Below are positions 1 to 10,364 of a stretch of 64,000 nucleotides of DNA, piece after piece (the first letter of the stretch is position 1; every line of letters begins with the position of its first letter). The stretch lies in contig NC_134702.1 of NCBI RefSeq assembly GCF_043290135.1, forward strand, positions 83,549,817 to 83,613,816, written 5' to 3'. The notes under the pieces were generated by a model. That model was not told where the DNA came from, did not search any database, and saw only the letters and a program-made list of their open reading frames with translations. The translations under genes were made by a program, and so were the position numbers. Source of the DNA: Rhipicephalus microplus. Taxonomy: Eukaryota > Arthropoda > Arachnida > Ixodida > Ixodidae.

Positions 1-639
1 CTTATATACAACAGAAGCCGCTGACAGGGCCCCGCATGAGACTGAGTACGTAAAGAGGTCAGCATGCCAGCATTACGATACCAATAGTGCACGTCTTCGA
101 ACAATTACATTAAAATAATGAGAAACTGACACTTTCAACTTTTCGGTAAAGCGAGGGTCCCCAAATCACGTCACCCATAAGACTATATACTCGTGAGCGT
201 CAAGTCTGAGCCCTACTAAGTCTATGCGATGCTTGAACAAATACGAACTGATTTCGGCGCACAGAGAGTAAAGACACCCCATGACATTTCCTATAGGCTC
301 CCTCGGGTTATTGCACAGGGCTCTGCAAGCACAGGACAGTTAAATAAACAAGCACTTGCTCACTGAGAACCAACAATCACGAGTTGTCGAAATACACGCG
401 AGATGATAACGTTTGCGAGCACAAAAAACCCTAAGACGGGGCTTTGTGTTACTGAACGTATACACTGAAGAAGCTGCACCCTTTGCGGAGTCTACCTGTC
501 ACAACAATCGTGGGCGCCCGGCACTTCCAGGTCATGGCGCGTGGGGTGTAAGTGTGACAAACAAAAATGTACAAGAAAGAGGCGAACGCCGAGTTTTCCA
601 TAGTTGCCGGGGTTTTATGTTTGAAAGCCAAGATAAGAT

Positions 640-790
640 TACGAGAAACGCCATGGCGGAAAGCTCCGGAAATTTCGACTGCCAAAAATCTATAGGCACA
701 CGGGGGCCCACGTCTGCCAACATCGAAATGCGGCTCCCCTGATATTCGATCGCGCTGCTCTCGGGTCAGCAGTCAAGCCCCATGTCCACT
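640..790 (-). repeat. Decayed tick SINE remnant
   Basis: The stretch aligns by eye with the tick SINE read on its minus strand: the block ctccggaaatttcgac, then a cacgggggccca block, an aatgcggc block and finally gggtcagcag, in the same order as in the full copy at 63018-63260. It is interrupted and diverged, so this is an old insertion. No target duplication was found. Confidence 0.4.
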
Positions 791-903
791 AGGCTGCCAT
801 GTCCGGATTTTCGAGGAAGGAGAACGCAGGCGAGCCAGATCACTGTTGCAGGTCGAAATTGCACACCAAATTGTTTCTGCGTGTATGTGTGTTTTGTGTG
901 TGT

Positions 904-916
904 GGGGGGGGGGGGG
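904..916. repeat. Poly-G run (13 G)
   Basis: An uninterrupted G run follows a tgtgtgtg-rich stretch. It is a simple sequence that may vary in length or be a sequencing weak spot. Confidence 0.9.
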
Positions 917-3448
917 TACTATTGAGTGCAGATCGATTCGTCTAAATGGCCACCACCAACTCGTCCCTGCCATCATTGCACTACCTGGACATTTCCTACC
1001 TGGACATGCGCAGCGCATGACTGGGCCAACGACCTTTCGGCATTCCGGTGCCGCGCGTGATCCGCAACAGTGGCGCCAGGGCGCTTCCGAAGACAACGGA
1101 GTCTCCTTATCGCCGGCGTCCAGACGGACTCCCTTGTCACCGCTCTCCTATCGTTCATCACGCTGCTGCAGGTCTCCCCCGTCGTTTTGTTTCTTACGTA
1201 CTCGCGTATCCACACGACGAACCCGCACGCACGAGCCAAGGGGCCGCCCTCGTCGATAAAGCGAATCAGTTCGACGACACACACGAGCGATCGGACGCAG
1301 AGAGCACGGGTCGAACCACTGCCTCCATCTGATCTGACGATGGCCCGCGACGCCAGCCTGGGATGTCGGTAGAAGATCGTACACGCCAAAAGGCACACCT
1401 GCGAAGCCTCGCTCGACTCGAAGAGACGATCTTTGTCAGGGCAACAGATCTTAGTGCCTCCCAACCAGACCCCCTCGCAAGGCCAGTAAACAGGCTTATT
1501 ACCAACAACGTGGAGACTCAGCAGTTGAACCGTCTCTTGAATATGGGGAAAGCGTAACAATCGTTGAGGTATTACGTCCCATAACTATACGACGATCATT
1601 GATGCAGAATGATCCGGAAACAGACCACCTGAAGTTACTTAGCGTGCACTTAAATCGAAGTACATGAGACGCTATCTCCATCACACTGCAGCCGCCGGGA
1701 TTCCACAACGCGACCTTCTGGTCGGCAGTCGAGCACAATTGCCACAAGACCACCGCGGTGGGTGAATGGGGAAACAAGTTGACAAAGCAACAAGGCAGCT
1801 TTACACTGCGTACCCGGAATAACAAACTGTTTGCATCTAAAGAACGGCGGTTTCTCCCAAGTCGGGGTGCGCGGGAACATGACGCTCACCGAAACAAGGC
1901 ACGCATCAGCGTATCCCGTCCCTCGTCGCAAGCCCCACCCCGGCTTCCCGAGTTTCTCCCAAATGGCCGACCGGTCATTCTCGATGTCCACCGAACTGAA
2001 CCCTCTCCCCAGTGCAGCGGTCAGGCGCCGATGAGGGGTCAGCGAGCATTGCAATGGAACCGGATTTGAGTAGTGCGGCGCTCGGCGAAATTAACGTCCG
2101 CGAAACAAAAAAGCAGCTGTACAAGCACTCGAGGGGTAGTTCACCGGACAGGAATACTTCAAAAGAAGACAAAAGAACGGCCAGAAAGGACGCAAAAGGA
2201 GAAGCTCCGCATCGGCGAGAAAAGAAAATGAGCAACACATTGAGTGCCGGCGCGCCCCGCAAAGACGAGGCAACAGGGCGGCTGGGGCCAGCTTCGGCGC
2301 CGAATCGGCGCGAAAACGCGCTGCCAGAAACGCCGTCGAAGCTAGACAAAAAAAGAAAAGGACAACGGCGTCGCACCAGCGAGGTTATAGTGGCTGCCAC
2401 TGTATCGAGATGAAATCAGCAAAAAACACAATAAAAACCGGACCAGCGACAGAAGGGGGGCGAGCGAGCGGTGGCCCCGAGGCGAACCCTCCTTCGGGAC
2501 GAAAAAAAAAAAAAAAAACGACCAGCCTAGCCCAGCAACCACTGTAGCCTCCGCAGCAGGGGTATCCAGCAGTCGGCCGCCGAGTACGGCAGATGCGCGG
2601 GCCTTCGGGTCCCCCCGAAACGAAGCTGCCGCCCGCCCCACAAAACGACCGGCCCGGCTTCCCCCCTCTTTCTCCCAATCGCGGAGAAGAAAGGAACGAC
2701 GATGGCGGCGCCGAATGAAAGTAGTGCACGCAGCAAAAATACAGCCGCCGTGCAATGAGAGCACACACCCCCACACCTCTGAACCGAGCCCAAAGATTTC
2801 GAGAAGTGGAGCCCATGAACCAACCGCCGGCGAGAATCCGACGCCGTCAAGGCTGCCCACGGATGAATACGGACGCGCACACGAGGATGTATTCTTGAAC
2901 GACCGAGACAAATAATAATACCAAAACGGGGGCCACAAGGGTAGTGCACGACGCTTCGGCGACCGACCGCCTCAACCAACACGCACATGCAGCGAGTAGA
3001 GAGGGAGGCCCCCCGAGGAACGACGCGAGCGTGAAACTTCTTTGTCTGCGGGAGACGGGGAATCCCCCTCCACCCCTGTGCCAACGACACCCCCCCACTT
3101 CCATTTGAGCTCGCCGACCCGGCTGGTAAAAGATGGGGGACCGGAAGGGGAAGGAGAACAGCGAGCAGACCAAGTGCCGAAGCAACAATGAGAGGGAAAA
3201 AAAAATTGAAAGAGAAGAAGACCTGTCGGCTTCGCATGTTGCCCCGACCGGCAGCCATCATCGGCTGGCCCGCCCGACTTCCTTCGTACGCCCTCGGGAG
3301 GGAGCGAACAGAGAGGACGCGCACATGTGACCTCCGACCTCGGAGGAACGCTGCCGCCGCACAGCGTCATCTCCGCGGCCATGCGCAGAGCGAAAATATG
3401 CTCGCCTAAGCTGTCGAACAAAGTAATAATGAGACCATGGCCTCATGT

Positions 3449-3473
3449 TACAGTGTACTAGAAGTACACTGTA
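3449..3473. repeat. Short perfect hairpin, 11-bp arms, 3-base loop
   Basis: The arm tacagtgtact is followed by aga and the exact reverse complement of the arm. No coding potential is seen. It could be the tip of a foldback element or chance; nothing else in the flanks supports a transposon end. Confidence 0.7.
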
Positions 3474-4119
3474 CCCATGTGTATTCCCTTTTGCATGAAG
3501 GCGGAGACTAACCTCGCCAAGACAAGGCACAAGATGACTGCGCAGGGGTGAGCACTAAGGGCGATGATGGGGGCGGGCCGAAACGCAGAAACTACAATAG
3601 ACTCCAAAGGCTCGGGCCGGGCGATCTGGCGGGCATTGGTTGGCCCCACGCACTTATCGCGAGCCTTAACTAATGTACTACACTGGAGAAGAGCAAATCA
3701 TCCAGATAACCACCATCTGTCAGAATTGCACAGATGACGCCATCGCCATTGTTGGACCAACGCGTCACGGTTGCAGGACCACTAAATGGCTGCTGGTGAT
3801 GATCCTGTGTGGATGACCTGACGTCACCTATAAGCGCCCGATGGGGCAGGTTGGTGCAGTGTGGACAAGCGCTCTCTTCAGGACCTCCGTCGTACTTGGA
3901 TAATATTTGTTTCAAACGGCATGTTCTGTCTGTATTAATCTCCAATTATTAATGAACTATATTTGCATGGTACACTTTTGACTGAATCTTACTCCGTGGA
4001 AGCAGCTGTCATTAGAACATTAACTTTTGTACATCACGTGTGCGTCTTCTATGCACTTTCACAAACAATTGAATGAAATGCGCCAGGCGGCGATCAAGTT
4101 TGCTGTACAAGCTCTGGTT

Positions 4120-4203
4120 GATTGATATGTGGGGTTTAACCGTCCCAAAACCACCATATGATTATGAGAGACGCCGTAGTGGAGGGCTCCGCAAATTTTG
4201 ACC
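4120..4203 (-). mobile_element. Truncated tick SINE with 12-bp target duplication
   Basis: This 84-bp piece matches the 3' end (tail side) of the Ruka-type SINE on the minus strand, starting with the ttgattgatatgtggggttt tail and ending in the aaattttgac block. The tRNA-derived head is missing. It is flanked by perfect copies of caagctctggtt at 4108-4119 and 4204-4215, so it is a genuine retroposed insertion that was already truncated at its 5' end when it landed. Confidence 0.85.
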
Positions 4204-4349
4204 CAAGCTCTGGTTCGCAAAGCGCATTATTTGCAATCGCAGTTAGCGGTCGGAAGTCATCTCGCGTGTCCGTTTCAACGCCGAAGTCTTGAAAGGCAGG
4301 CTTCGCTACGGTTGTGGCAGCTTGGGCTTGTTGGTATGGCATGACGACA

Positions 4350-4459
4350 GTTATAGCGCGAGAACAAAACGACGACACAGAGACAAGAAGGACACGAGCG
4401 CTATGCGTCTTTCGTGTCCTTCTTGTCTCTGTGTCGTCGTTTTGTTTTCGCGCTATAAC
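4350..4459. repeat. 110-bp near-perfect inverted repeat (48-bp arms, 14-bp loop)
   Basis: The left arm (4350-4397) and right arm (4412-4459) are reverse complements with one mismatch seen. Both contain the sequence acgacacagagacaagaag. The outer ends read gttatagcgcg and cgcgctataac. The loop is gcgctatgcgtctt. It can fold into a long hairpin. Overlapping open frames are by-products of the symmetry. It may be a foldback-type MITE; no target duplication was established. Confidence 0.85.
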
Positions 4460-6189
4460 TACCTTTACTACGGTTGTCCCGACAAATGAGAGCCGCTCCC
4501 GCAGCGGACAAAGAGACGGCCTGCTCGGAACGAGTCGCCCGTTCCGAGAATCCACGCGCGCACTACAGGTTCGAGGGGATGCATCGTAAAAGCGGATCGT
4601 GTTTGGTATCCGCCGTTTCCACGGAGTCAGACGCGCGGTAAACGGGATGCACCAAGTGAACGGGGCCGCTGCGAAGAGAGGCACTACTTTGTCCAAATGG
4701 ACGGGAACGCGGAGTTAAAAAAAAAGGACTTTGTCGGCACACACTTAGTTCTGTGCAACTGCTGGTTACCTCCACCAGCTGTCCAGTCTTACGTGACGCG
4801 CAAGTTACGTAGTACAACACGCTTTCCTGCCGCTCACGTAGAGACAAACCAATAACATTTAACGCCAGCACGAAGCAGCCGCACCCACCCAGCAGTGCAC
4901 CTGTCGTGTCTTCTTGGCCTTAATCCACGACACCACTCAGCCGATGCAGGAAAAAAATAATAATACAATAACCACTCGCAGCTGCGCCGAGCGCGATAAG
5001 CGTAGTTCTCGCCTTACGTTAGTTTAATTTTTTTATTTTTTTGTGCTCTGCGTGCGCGGGGTAGTCTAGGGAGTTTTCTGAGGCACGCTGTGCGAGAGTC
5101 GAGTAGACTTGACGATTAATAACCAATACGTGCATACATGCAGTGAAGGAAGCGTGGCGCAAATACAAAGCCCACCCACCGCATTCGATCCGGCAATAGC
5201 GTTCGAAGGAACGTCGTACAAAAACGTACCGTGCCGCCTCAAGCATTTTGAGGATACCAAACGAACATTCGGTGCCGATGAGTGTAGCTTAGTGGGACTA
5301 CACATGATACAACCAACAGATAATGACGCTAAGGAACATTCATGTTTTAACTGGTGTAAAAAAATTAAGACGTAAGAGGAAAAAAGCAACAAGTGAACAA
5401 AAAAAAAAAAAACGCCCGCCAGGGCTGCGCTGCCACAGCGAGAGCTATTTAAAGCTATTCTGTCAGCGCTACATAAATTCATTCAGGCAACCGGAAGGAT
5501 ACGCTGCTAGTAGTACTGCCAGATATATATCCAATTCTTTCTCCCCCTTCCTCATTCTTGTTAATTTGTTTTATATATTCTGGTTTATCGCATTCTTCTG
5601 CAATTTTTCACGTTTTTTCAAAGAAACATTATTATTGTTCCTATCTAATTTCTCTTTATTTCTTTTAGCAAGCGTTGTAAAAAATGATCTATTATGAGGT
5701 ACAGTGTGGCCAATCCCCCATGTGGGTATGAGCCAAGATCTCCAGGAGACAAGACAAGACGGCTAGAAGAGCGACAGCCTTTTGGTGTAGCTGCTGCAAG
5801 CACACTTGCAGGGTACCCACTACACTATAAATCATTTAGCAGGCACGCATTCACTATGCCATCCTTCGGAGAAGCGTGGTACCCGCTACGCACTTTCAAG
5901 GAACACTGCGCACTTTTTCTGGGTGTGTGTGTTGTAACAGCACGACGATGAAGCATTATGCCACAAGCTTTTTGTAATTCCCCACAGTGGGTATGCGCCA
6001 CAGTTAATAGGTGAACAAGATCGAGCTTTTGTAATGAGTTGGAGCATTCGACTACTTACTCGTTGCGCGATTCGTATTGTTTAACACCTGGTTGTTCCTT
6101 TGCTGTTCTAAAATGCCTCATTACTCACAACGAGATTTCTTTCCCGACACCAAGCCTGACTAAGGTCAGTTTGCACGGAAGTCCCCCAG

Positions 6190-6262
6190 CAACAGCGTAG
6201 CTCAGTGGTACATTACCGGGCTGGCACGCAGAGGTACCGGGTTCAAGTCCCACGGTGTACCA
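6190..6262 (+). repeat. tRNA-like sequence (A and B box), probably a SINE head or tRNA pseudogene
   Basis: A tagctcagtgg block (A-box like, 6198-6208) and a gggttcaagtccc block (B-box, 6239-6251) sit at tRNA spacing and the segment ends in acca. The acceptor arms pair poorly and no clean anticodon stem can be drawn, so a working tRNA is unlikely. Just downstream, about 6270-6330, the minus strand has a second B-box-like ggttcggcacc segment, so two tRNA-derived pieces may face each other. Confidence 0.5.
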
Positions 6263-7767
6263 ACTTTCGAGAAATAGGTGCCGAACCAACGACCTTCGCA
6301 TAATCCGAACGCGCGGTACGTGGACCGCATGCGGCCCGCACATCACCCTCTTCTCCCTATTCTATGTATGAGAAAGGCCACTGAAATGGCGAATTCAGCA
6401 GACATTTTAGTGTCCAGTCCCCTCTCTCTCACGTCATTCTAAATTTTGCACTGTCCTGGCGATCGCAGGGGTAAATTTGCGTGACTTCGGTCCGACAGAT
6501 GATGCGAGTTCGAGAGCGCTGCTTTAGTGGTTCTGACGAGCGTGCCGCAACAGAAGTTTAGGAGGTAAGAGTGCAGGAAAAAAAGAATGTTACAAAACTT
6601 CAAGCGCTAACTTAGACAAGCGAAAGCGAAACAAGAAAGGGACGCTCATCTTGTTGTCCATTTGCCTGGTCTCTAAAATTTGCGCCTTTCCTTTCAAGAT
6701 GCTTAACCAACTCGCCCTTCAAGAAGTCAGTCCATAATATCATGAAATTTGTACACACAACTCACGATGATCGACATGGTGACTACAGGTTCCGCTTTGC
6801 AGGTGACAGAATTCGGACACCACCCGGGTTAGAGGCCGAAGAAGGGCGGGGGCAAAGGAACTCGACGTTAAAAAGCGCCAGCGAACAACGGCAACGAAAC
6901 CATTGTTCCGGGACAGGGTCGCACACTGCTACAACGACCCTTATCACAACTGCAGATCAGAGCGGAGCCGCGCTAGATGGCGGGGGAACAAACTCAGTGG
7001 CCAATGACCTCCGTCCGGCGCACGACAAAATCCGTTCCGCGTAGCCAGAGAAGAGCAGCGGACCGTTACTCATGGCAAGAGAAGGGACAAGCATTTTTTT
7101 TTTTTTCTCGCGAAGTGCATGCCCGCGCCTAATTAAGCCCGCCGAAAAGAATCGCAGGACGTCGTAACGTGGCCCGCACGCGGAGGGATGGGCGTGCGTG
7201 CGGAGAGCCCGTCCACGCAAACGAGAGGAAGCCCGCCGGTGACCGCTCGCGGCGGCGGACAGCTGGCCTGCACGACGAACGCCACCGACGACCGTGAAAC
7301 CGCTGAGCCGTGTCCGCACCAGACGCACACACCCCGTCTCAACGCGCGCGTTCGTCACGAAATCGGCCAGATCGTCGGCCACGAGGAGGAGATGCAAACT
7401 AGAAACAAAATGAGTCGTGCCGCTGTCTCAATAAAGGGGCCGAAAATAAGTCGCGGCAGCTCATTACGTTTCGTTAAATCACCAGAACGATAAGATCAGC
7501 ACGCATCGCGAACGCACTCCACGACGAGCTGTCCCGATCGGTGCACGACTGCTTCCGACGCTACTTTCGGTCTGTTTGAGCGGAGGTTTCGCGAAACCTG
7601 GAAAAACGGCGTCTTCCTGTGGATCGGCCAACGAAGAGATGTTGGCGTCCCGGCAGCGAGCGCCAGCCCCGGCGGCGGGTGCATGACCGGCGGCGCGAGG
7701 GCTTTGGCACGGCGGGCTGTGCCCCCGAAGCGGCCTCGCACAAAGGGCACAAAGAGAGGCCACTCAC

Positions 7768-7943
7768 CAGACGACGCCGAAGGCTCCGTATCCAATGGGT
7801 CTGTCCGGCTGTATATCCTGCACCGTGACGGGCGGGTGGTAGAAGGGTTGTGCCGCGGTCAGGATGGCCTGCTGAGGAGCGGCCGCCGTGGCGCCCGTGA
7901 ACGCGATCACGGGGCGGCCCGAGCGGGCACCCACCACCGCCAT
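7768..7943 (-). CDS. NLK: Nemo-like kinase, first coding exon (partial gene)
   Basis: Nemo-like kinase is a proline-directed CMGC/MAPK-like serine/threonine kinase acting in Wnt, Notch and other signalling. The exon encodes 58 residues. The N-terminal part is alanine- and proline-rich and ends in DIQPDRPIGYGAFGVV(W), which matches the NLK-specific lead-in and the glycine-rich ATP loop (GYGAFGVV). The splice donor (tg, then gtgagt) splits the W codon after its second base. I chose the ATG at 7941-7943 because its context (gacaccatggc) is strong and no upstream in-frame ATG exists before a stop. The rest of the kinase domain is not in the window. The N-terminus appears shorter than the His/Ala-rich one of vertebrates. 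The plus-strand frame across this region (7683-8387) is a shadow of this GC-rich exon. Family assignment is confident; the exact start is less so. Confidence 0.85.
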
Positions 7944-10094
7944 GGTGTCGCCGCCAGACAAAGGCCGATACCCAGCGGCGCGCTGGCTGCGGTACGCTAC
8001 TACTCCATCGAGGTCTCCATTGTGGTACACCGGCGGGCCCAAGCTCGACCAACGGCAGCCTGCGGCAATGGCGCAGAACACCTCCAGATCAGTGGGACGA
8101 CGCTGCTGCTAATTGGGCCGCAATCGGCATCACCCCCGCCACCACGCACGCACAGCACACACCAGAGGAAGCCCCCGCGACTACTGAACAGGGCACCGCT
8201 GCCACTCCGCGGCTCTTTTCTCGACGACGGGCGCCGCGGCAGAAGGCTGAGAGGGACGCCGCCGCACAGCCTGCAGAGGGCGCTGGCAACGCTGGGCGTG
8301 CTGAACGAATCAGAGTTCTTCAATCACACGAGTTGCAAAACTCTAAATACAAACTCGCCATTGGCCAAAATTAAAACCGTTAGGTGATCGTTGCGTCATC
8401 TACTGATCAACAAATCAACTAACAAACGTGCGCGCACACAAAACGGCATTACAGCATTTTTTTTATGTTGCCGCTCCTAGATGACGCGACCATCTGCAAA
8501 ATTTACAGTCATCATTAGGTTTATTTTTGTTTAGTAACATCGTTTCGCAACTGCGCGGTTAAAGAACGCTCGAACAAATGACCTCGCACAGACGCGTGCG
8601 ATGCTCTCGCCTTCTCTCGGGAATTACAAGAAACGCCGCAGTTGCGCCAGCTGGCTTCGGCGTAGCAGACGACAGTTCATTGTCCGCGCCTTTTTGACGC
8701 ACTAGAAAAAGTTCAACGTATCATTGCTCAATATCGCCCGCTAATGCGCGCACGTCGTTTGTTCTCTCAATTAGGCGAAACAATAACTCATCCGCCGTCA
8801 CATTAAAAAATGACATCTAACACTAGGACCGACGCGCTTCAAACAAAACCTGGCTCCCCTTGATTCCCTGACTATCGCTAGTGCTTTCATGTCACTTTCT
8901 CGCGTTACATGCCGTTTAAAAAGAAGAAATGTTGTTTGCAGTCTCTCACTTCCCTGCGTTCCCTTCTTTTGCCGTCACTGGTGGGTTTGCCGAAACAGAG
9001 CGAGGTCTCGATCGGTACAACAAACCCCCCTCGCTAAGTACAACATATACTGCCAGGAATTATGCAAACTCTTCACAAATATGAACCGCGGACTGTGTGA
9101 TCACGTAGACATTAAGGCAAACAAGTAAGTGAACTTTGAACTCTTTCACACGGTACTCACATTTGCAGTTCATGTGCCCGAACTTCTTATGTTGTTTCTC
9201 CGGTGACACCGGCCACTCTGCGTTTGCCGACTTCTCGCTGAGGCTCATTTCGTCGCAAATCGCAGTGCCGTGGAAAAGAGAATATGGGCGCTGCGCGTTC
9301 ATTCGACTCATTAAATCGCGCGCAAAATTTGAAGGATGTCCTCACTGTGTCATAGAACCACCCGAAAAGCGTCCTTCTGTCTCACGAAGTTCGAAGTGCG
9401 CACGCTGCGTGCGTCAATCATACTCATAACCCTTTATAACTTTCGGCACTGTACTTTCGGCACTTTTGCATAAAAAAACATAACATGTTTCTCTAAAATT
9501 TTTGTGCGACGCTAGCGTCATCTGTTGCACAAGTGTAAAAGCAAAATAATTAACACTTAAGAAAGGTCGTCGTGACGTTTTCAGTTTTCTTTTGTGCAAG
9601 TTCAAGAACATAAATTTGTGAGCATTAATTTACAGCATAAGATATTTTAAAAAATAATATGAACATTATATTTTTTAGTAATAATTGTGAAACTTGTGAT
9701 GCACGCAAGCATAGCCTTTGAGATTTAAAACTTGTACTCAGAGATTACTTAAGCGGCCTGCCTACTTAGTGAGTTCGAACATCATCGTTGAAATCAAGTA
9801 CAACATATCTGAAAAGTTTTTTTATTTTATTAGTAACTTTGTGTTATGTACGTTTTTTTGGATTGAATTTATTTTGTGTAGTTTTTGTGATTTATGTACG
9901 TCATAGCTGCTCGGCTTGTTCCGGTAGTCTGCCAATCTCGCGATTGCTCTCGCCCTCAGTTACGAATGGCTGGTGTGGTCGTGCGTCACGTCGCGTTGTG
10001 TTGGTGGATTCCGTGCTCGTAGCAGCTTCGTGCCGTCGATGCGCTTTTTAATTACACTTAACGCAAAGTCTAAAGTGGAAAATTGCGCGACGCC
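7944..10094. promoter_or_regulatory. Divergent intergenic region between NLK and RILPL starts
   Basis: About 2.15 kb separates the two start codons, which point away from each other. The NLK side (7944 to about 8300) is CpG- and GC-rich, as expected of a promoter and 5' leader. The middle (8400-9900) becomes AT-rich, with no recognised repeat or gene. The two promoters are assumed from position only; no TATA box or initiator was convincingly assigned. Some 5' leader exon could be hidden here. Confidence 0.5.
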
Positions 10095-10364
10095 ATGGAG
10101 CGCGCATCGGAGGCGCTTAGCGTCGATGACGTCTACAGCCTTGCCGAGGAGATCGGCAAGGAGTTTGAAATCCTCATTGACAGCTACGGCGTCGATCCCG
10201 TGAACAAGTTGGTCACCAAAGTGATTCGTGTGCTGGAGTATCTAGAAGCGTACGCCACCAAGAATGACATCGCCAGTGACGAGATCGCCCAGCTCAGGGC
10301 GCAGATATATCAGCTCGAACACGACAAGTACGAGAAGGCCGAGTCGAGGAGCAAGCTCGAAAAG
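10095..10364 (+). CDS. RILPL: RILPL exon 1 (RH1 domain)
   Basis: It codes 90 residues beginning MERASEALSVDDVYSLAEEI. The pattern DVYxLAxxIGxEFExLID, followed by VTKVIRVLEYLEAY, is the RH1 signature shared by RILP, RILPL and JIP3/4 proteins. Here it forms an alpha-helical dimerisation and motor-adaptor interaction module. It ends at aag followed by gtcagt, phase 0. The open frame extends 12 bases upstream only through a non-ATG codon, so the ATG at 10095 is preferred. Confidence 0.92.

Larger units (their letters stand above)
1..7767 (-). other. Presumed NLK intron 1 (minus strand), no coding exon recognised
   Basis: This stretch lies downstream, on the minus strand, of the first NLK coding exon, so it is most simply the start of a long first intron. 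I looked on the minus strand for the next part of the kinase domain (the conserved lysine region after the glycine loop) and did not find it, so exon 2 is probably beyond the left edge. About 700-3400 is GC-rich and gives many overlapping open frames on both strands without a recognisable domain. The stretch also holds SINE pieces, two hairpins and tRNA-like sequence, listed separately. Short exons could have been missed. Confidence 0.5.

Noticed and set aside
2053..2413. 120-codon Lys/Arg-rich plus-strand frame starting MEPDLSSAALGE
   Set aside because: Looks protein-like in composition but matches no family I know, has no splice or context support and lies in a GC-rich stretch with many open frames; left unannotated.
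2342..3324. Two long overlapping minus-strand frames (198 and 265 codons)
   Set aside because: They overlap in different frames, cross homopolymer runs (including a poly-A run read as poly-Phe) and show no domain.
6190..6262. Functional tRNA gene
   Set aside because: Boxes are present but acceptor and anticodon stems do not pair; kept as a tRNA-derived repeat only.
7683..8387. 234-codon plus-strand open frame
   Set aside because: It is antisense to the NLK first exon and its GC-rich leader; it has no recognisable domain and long frames are expected in such composition.
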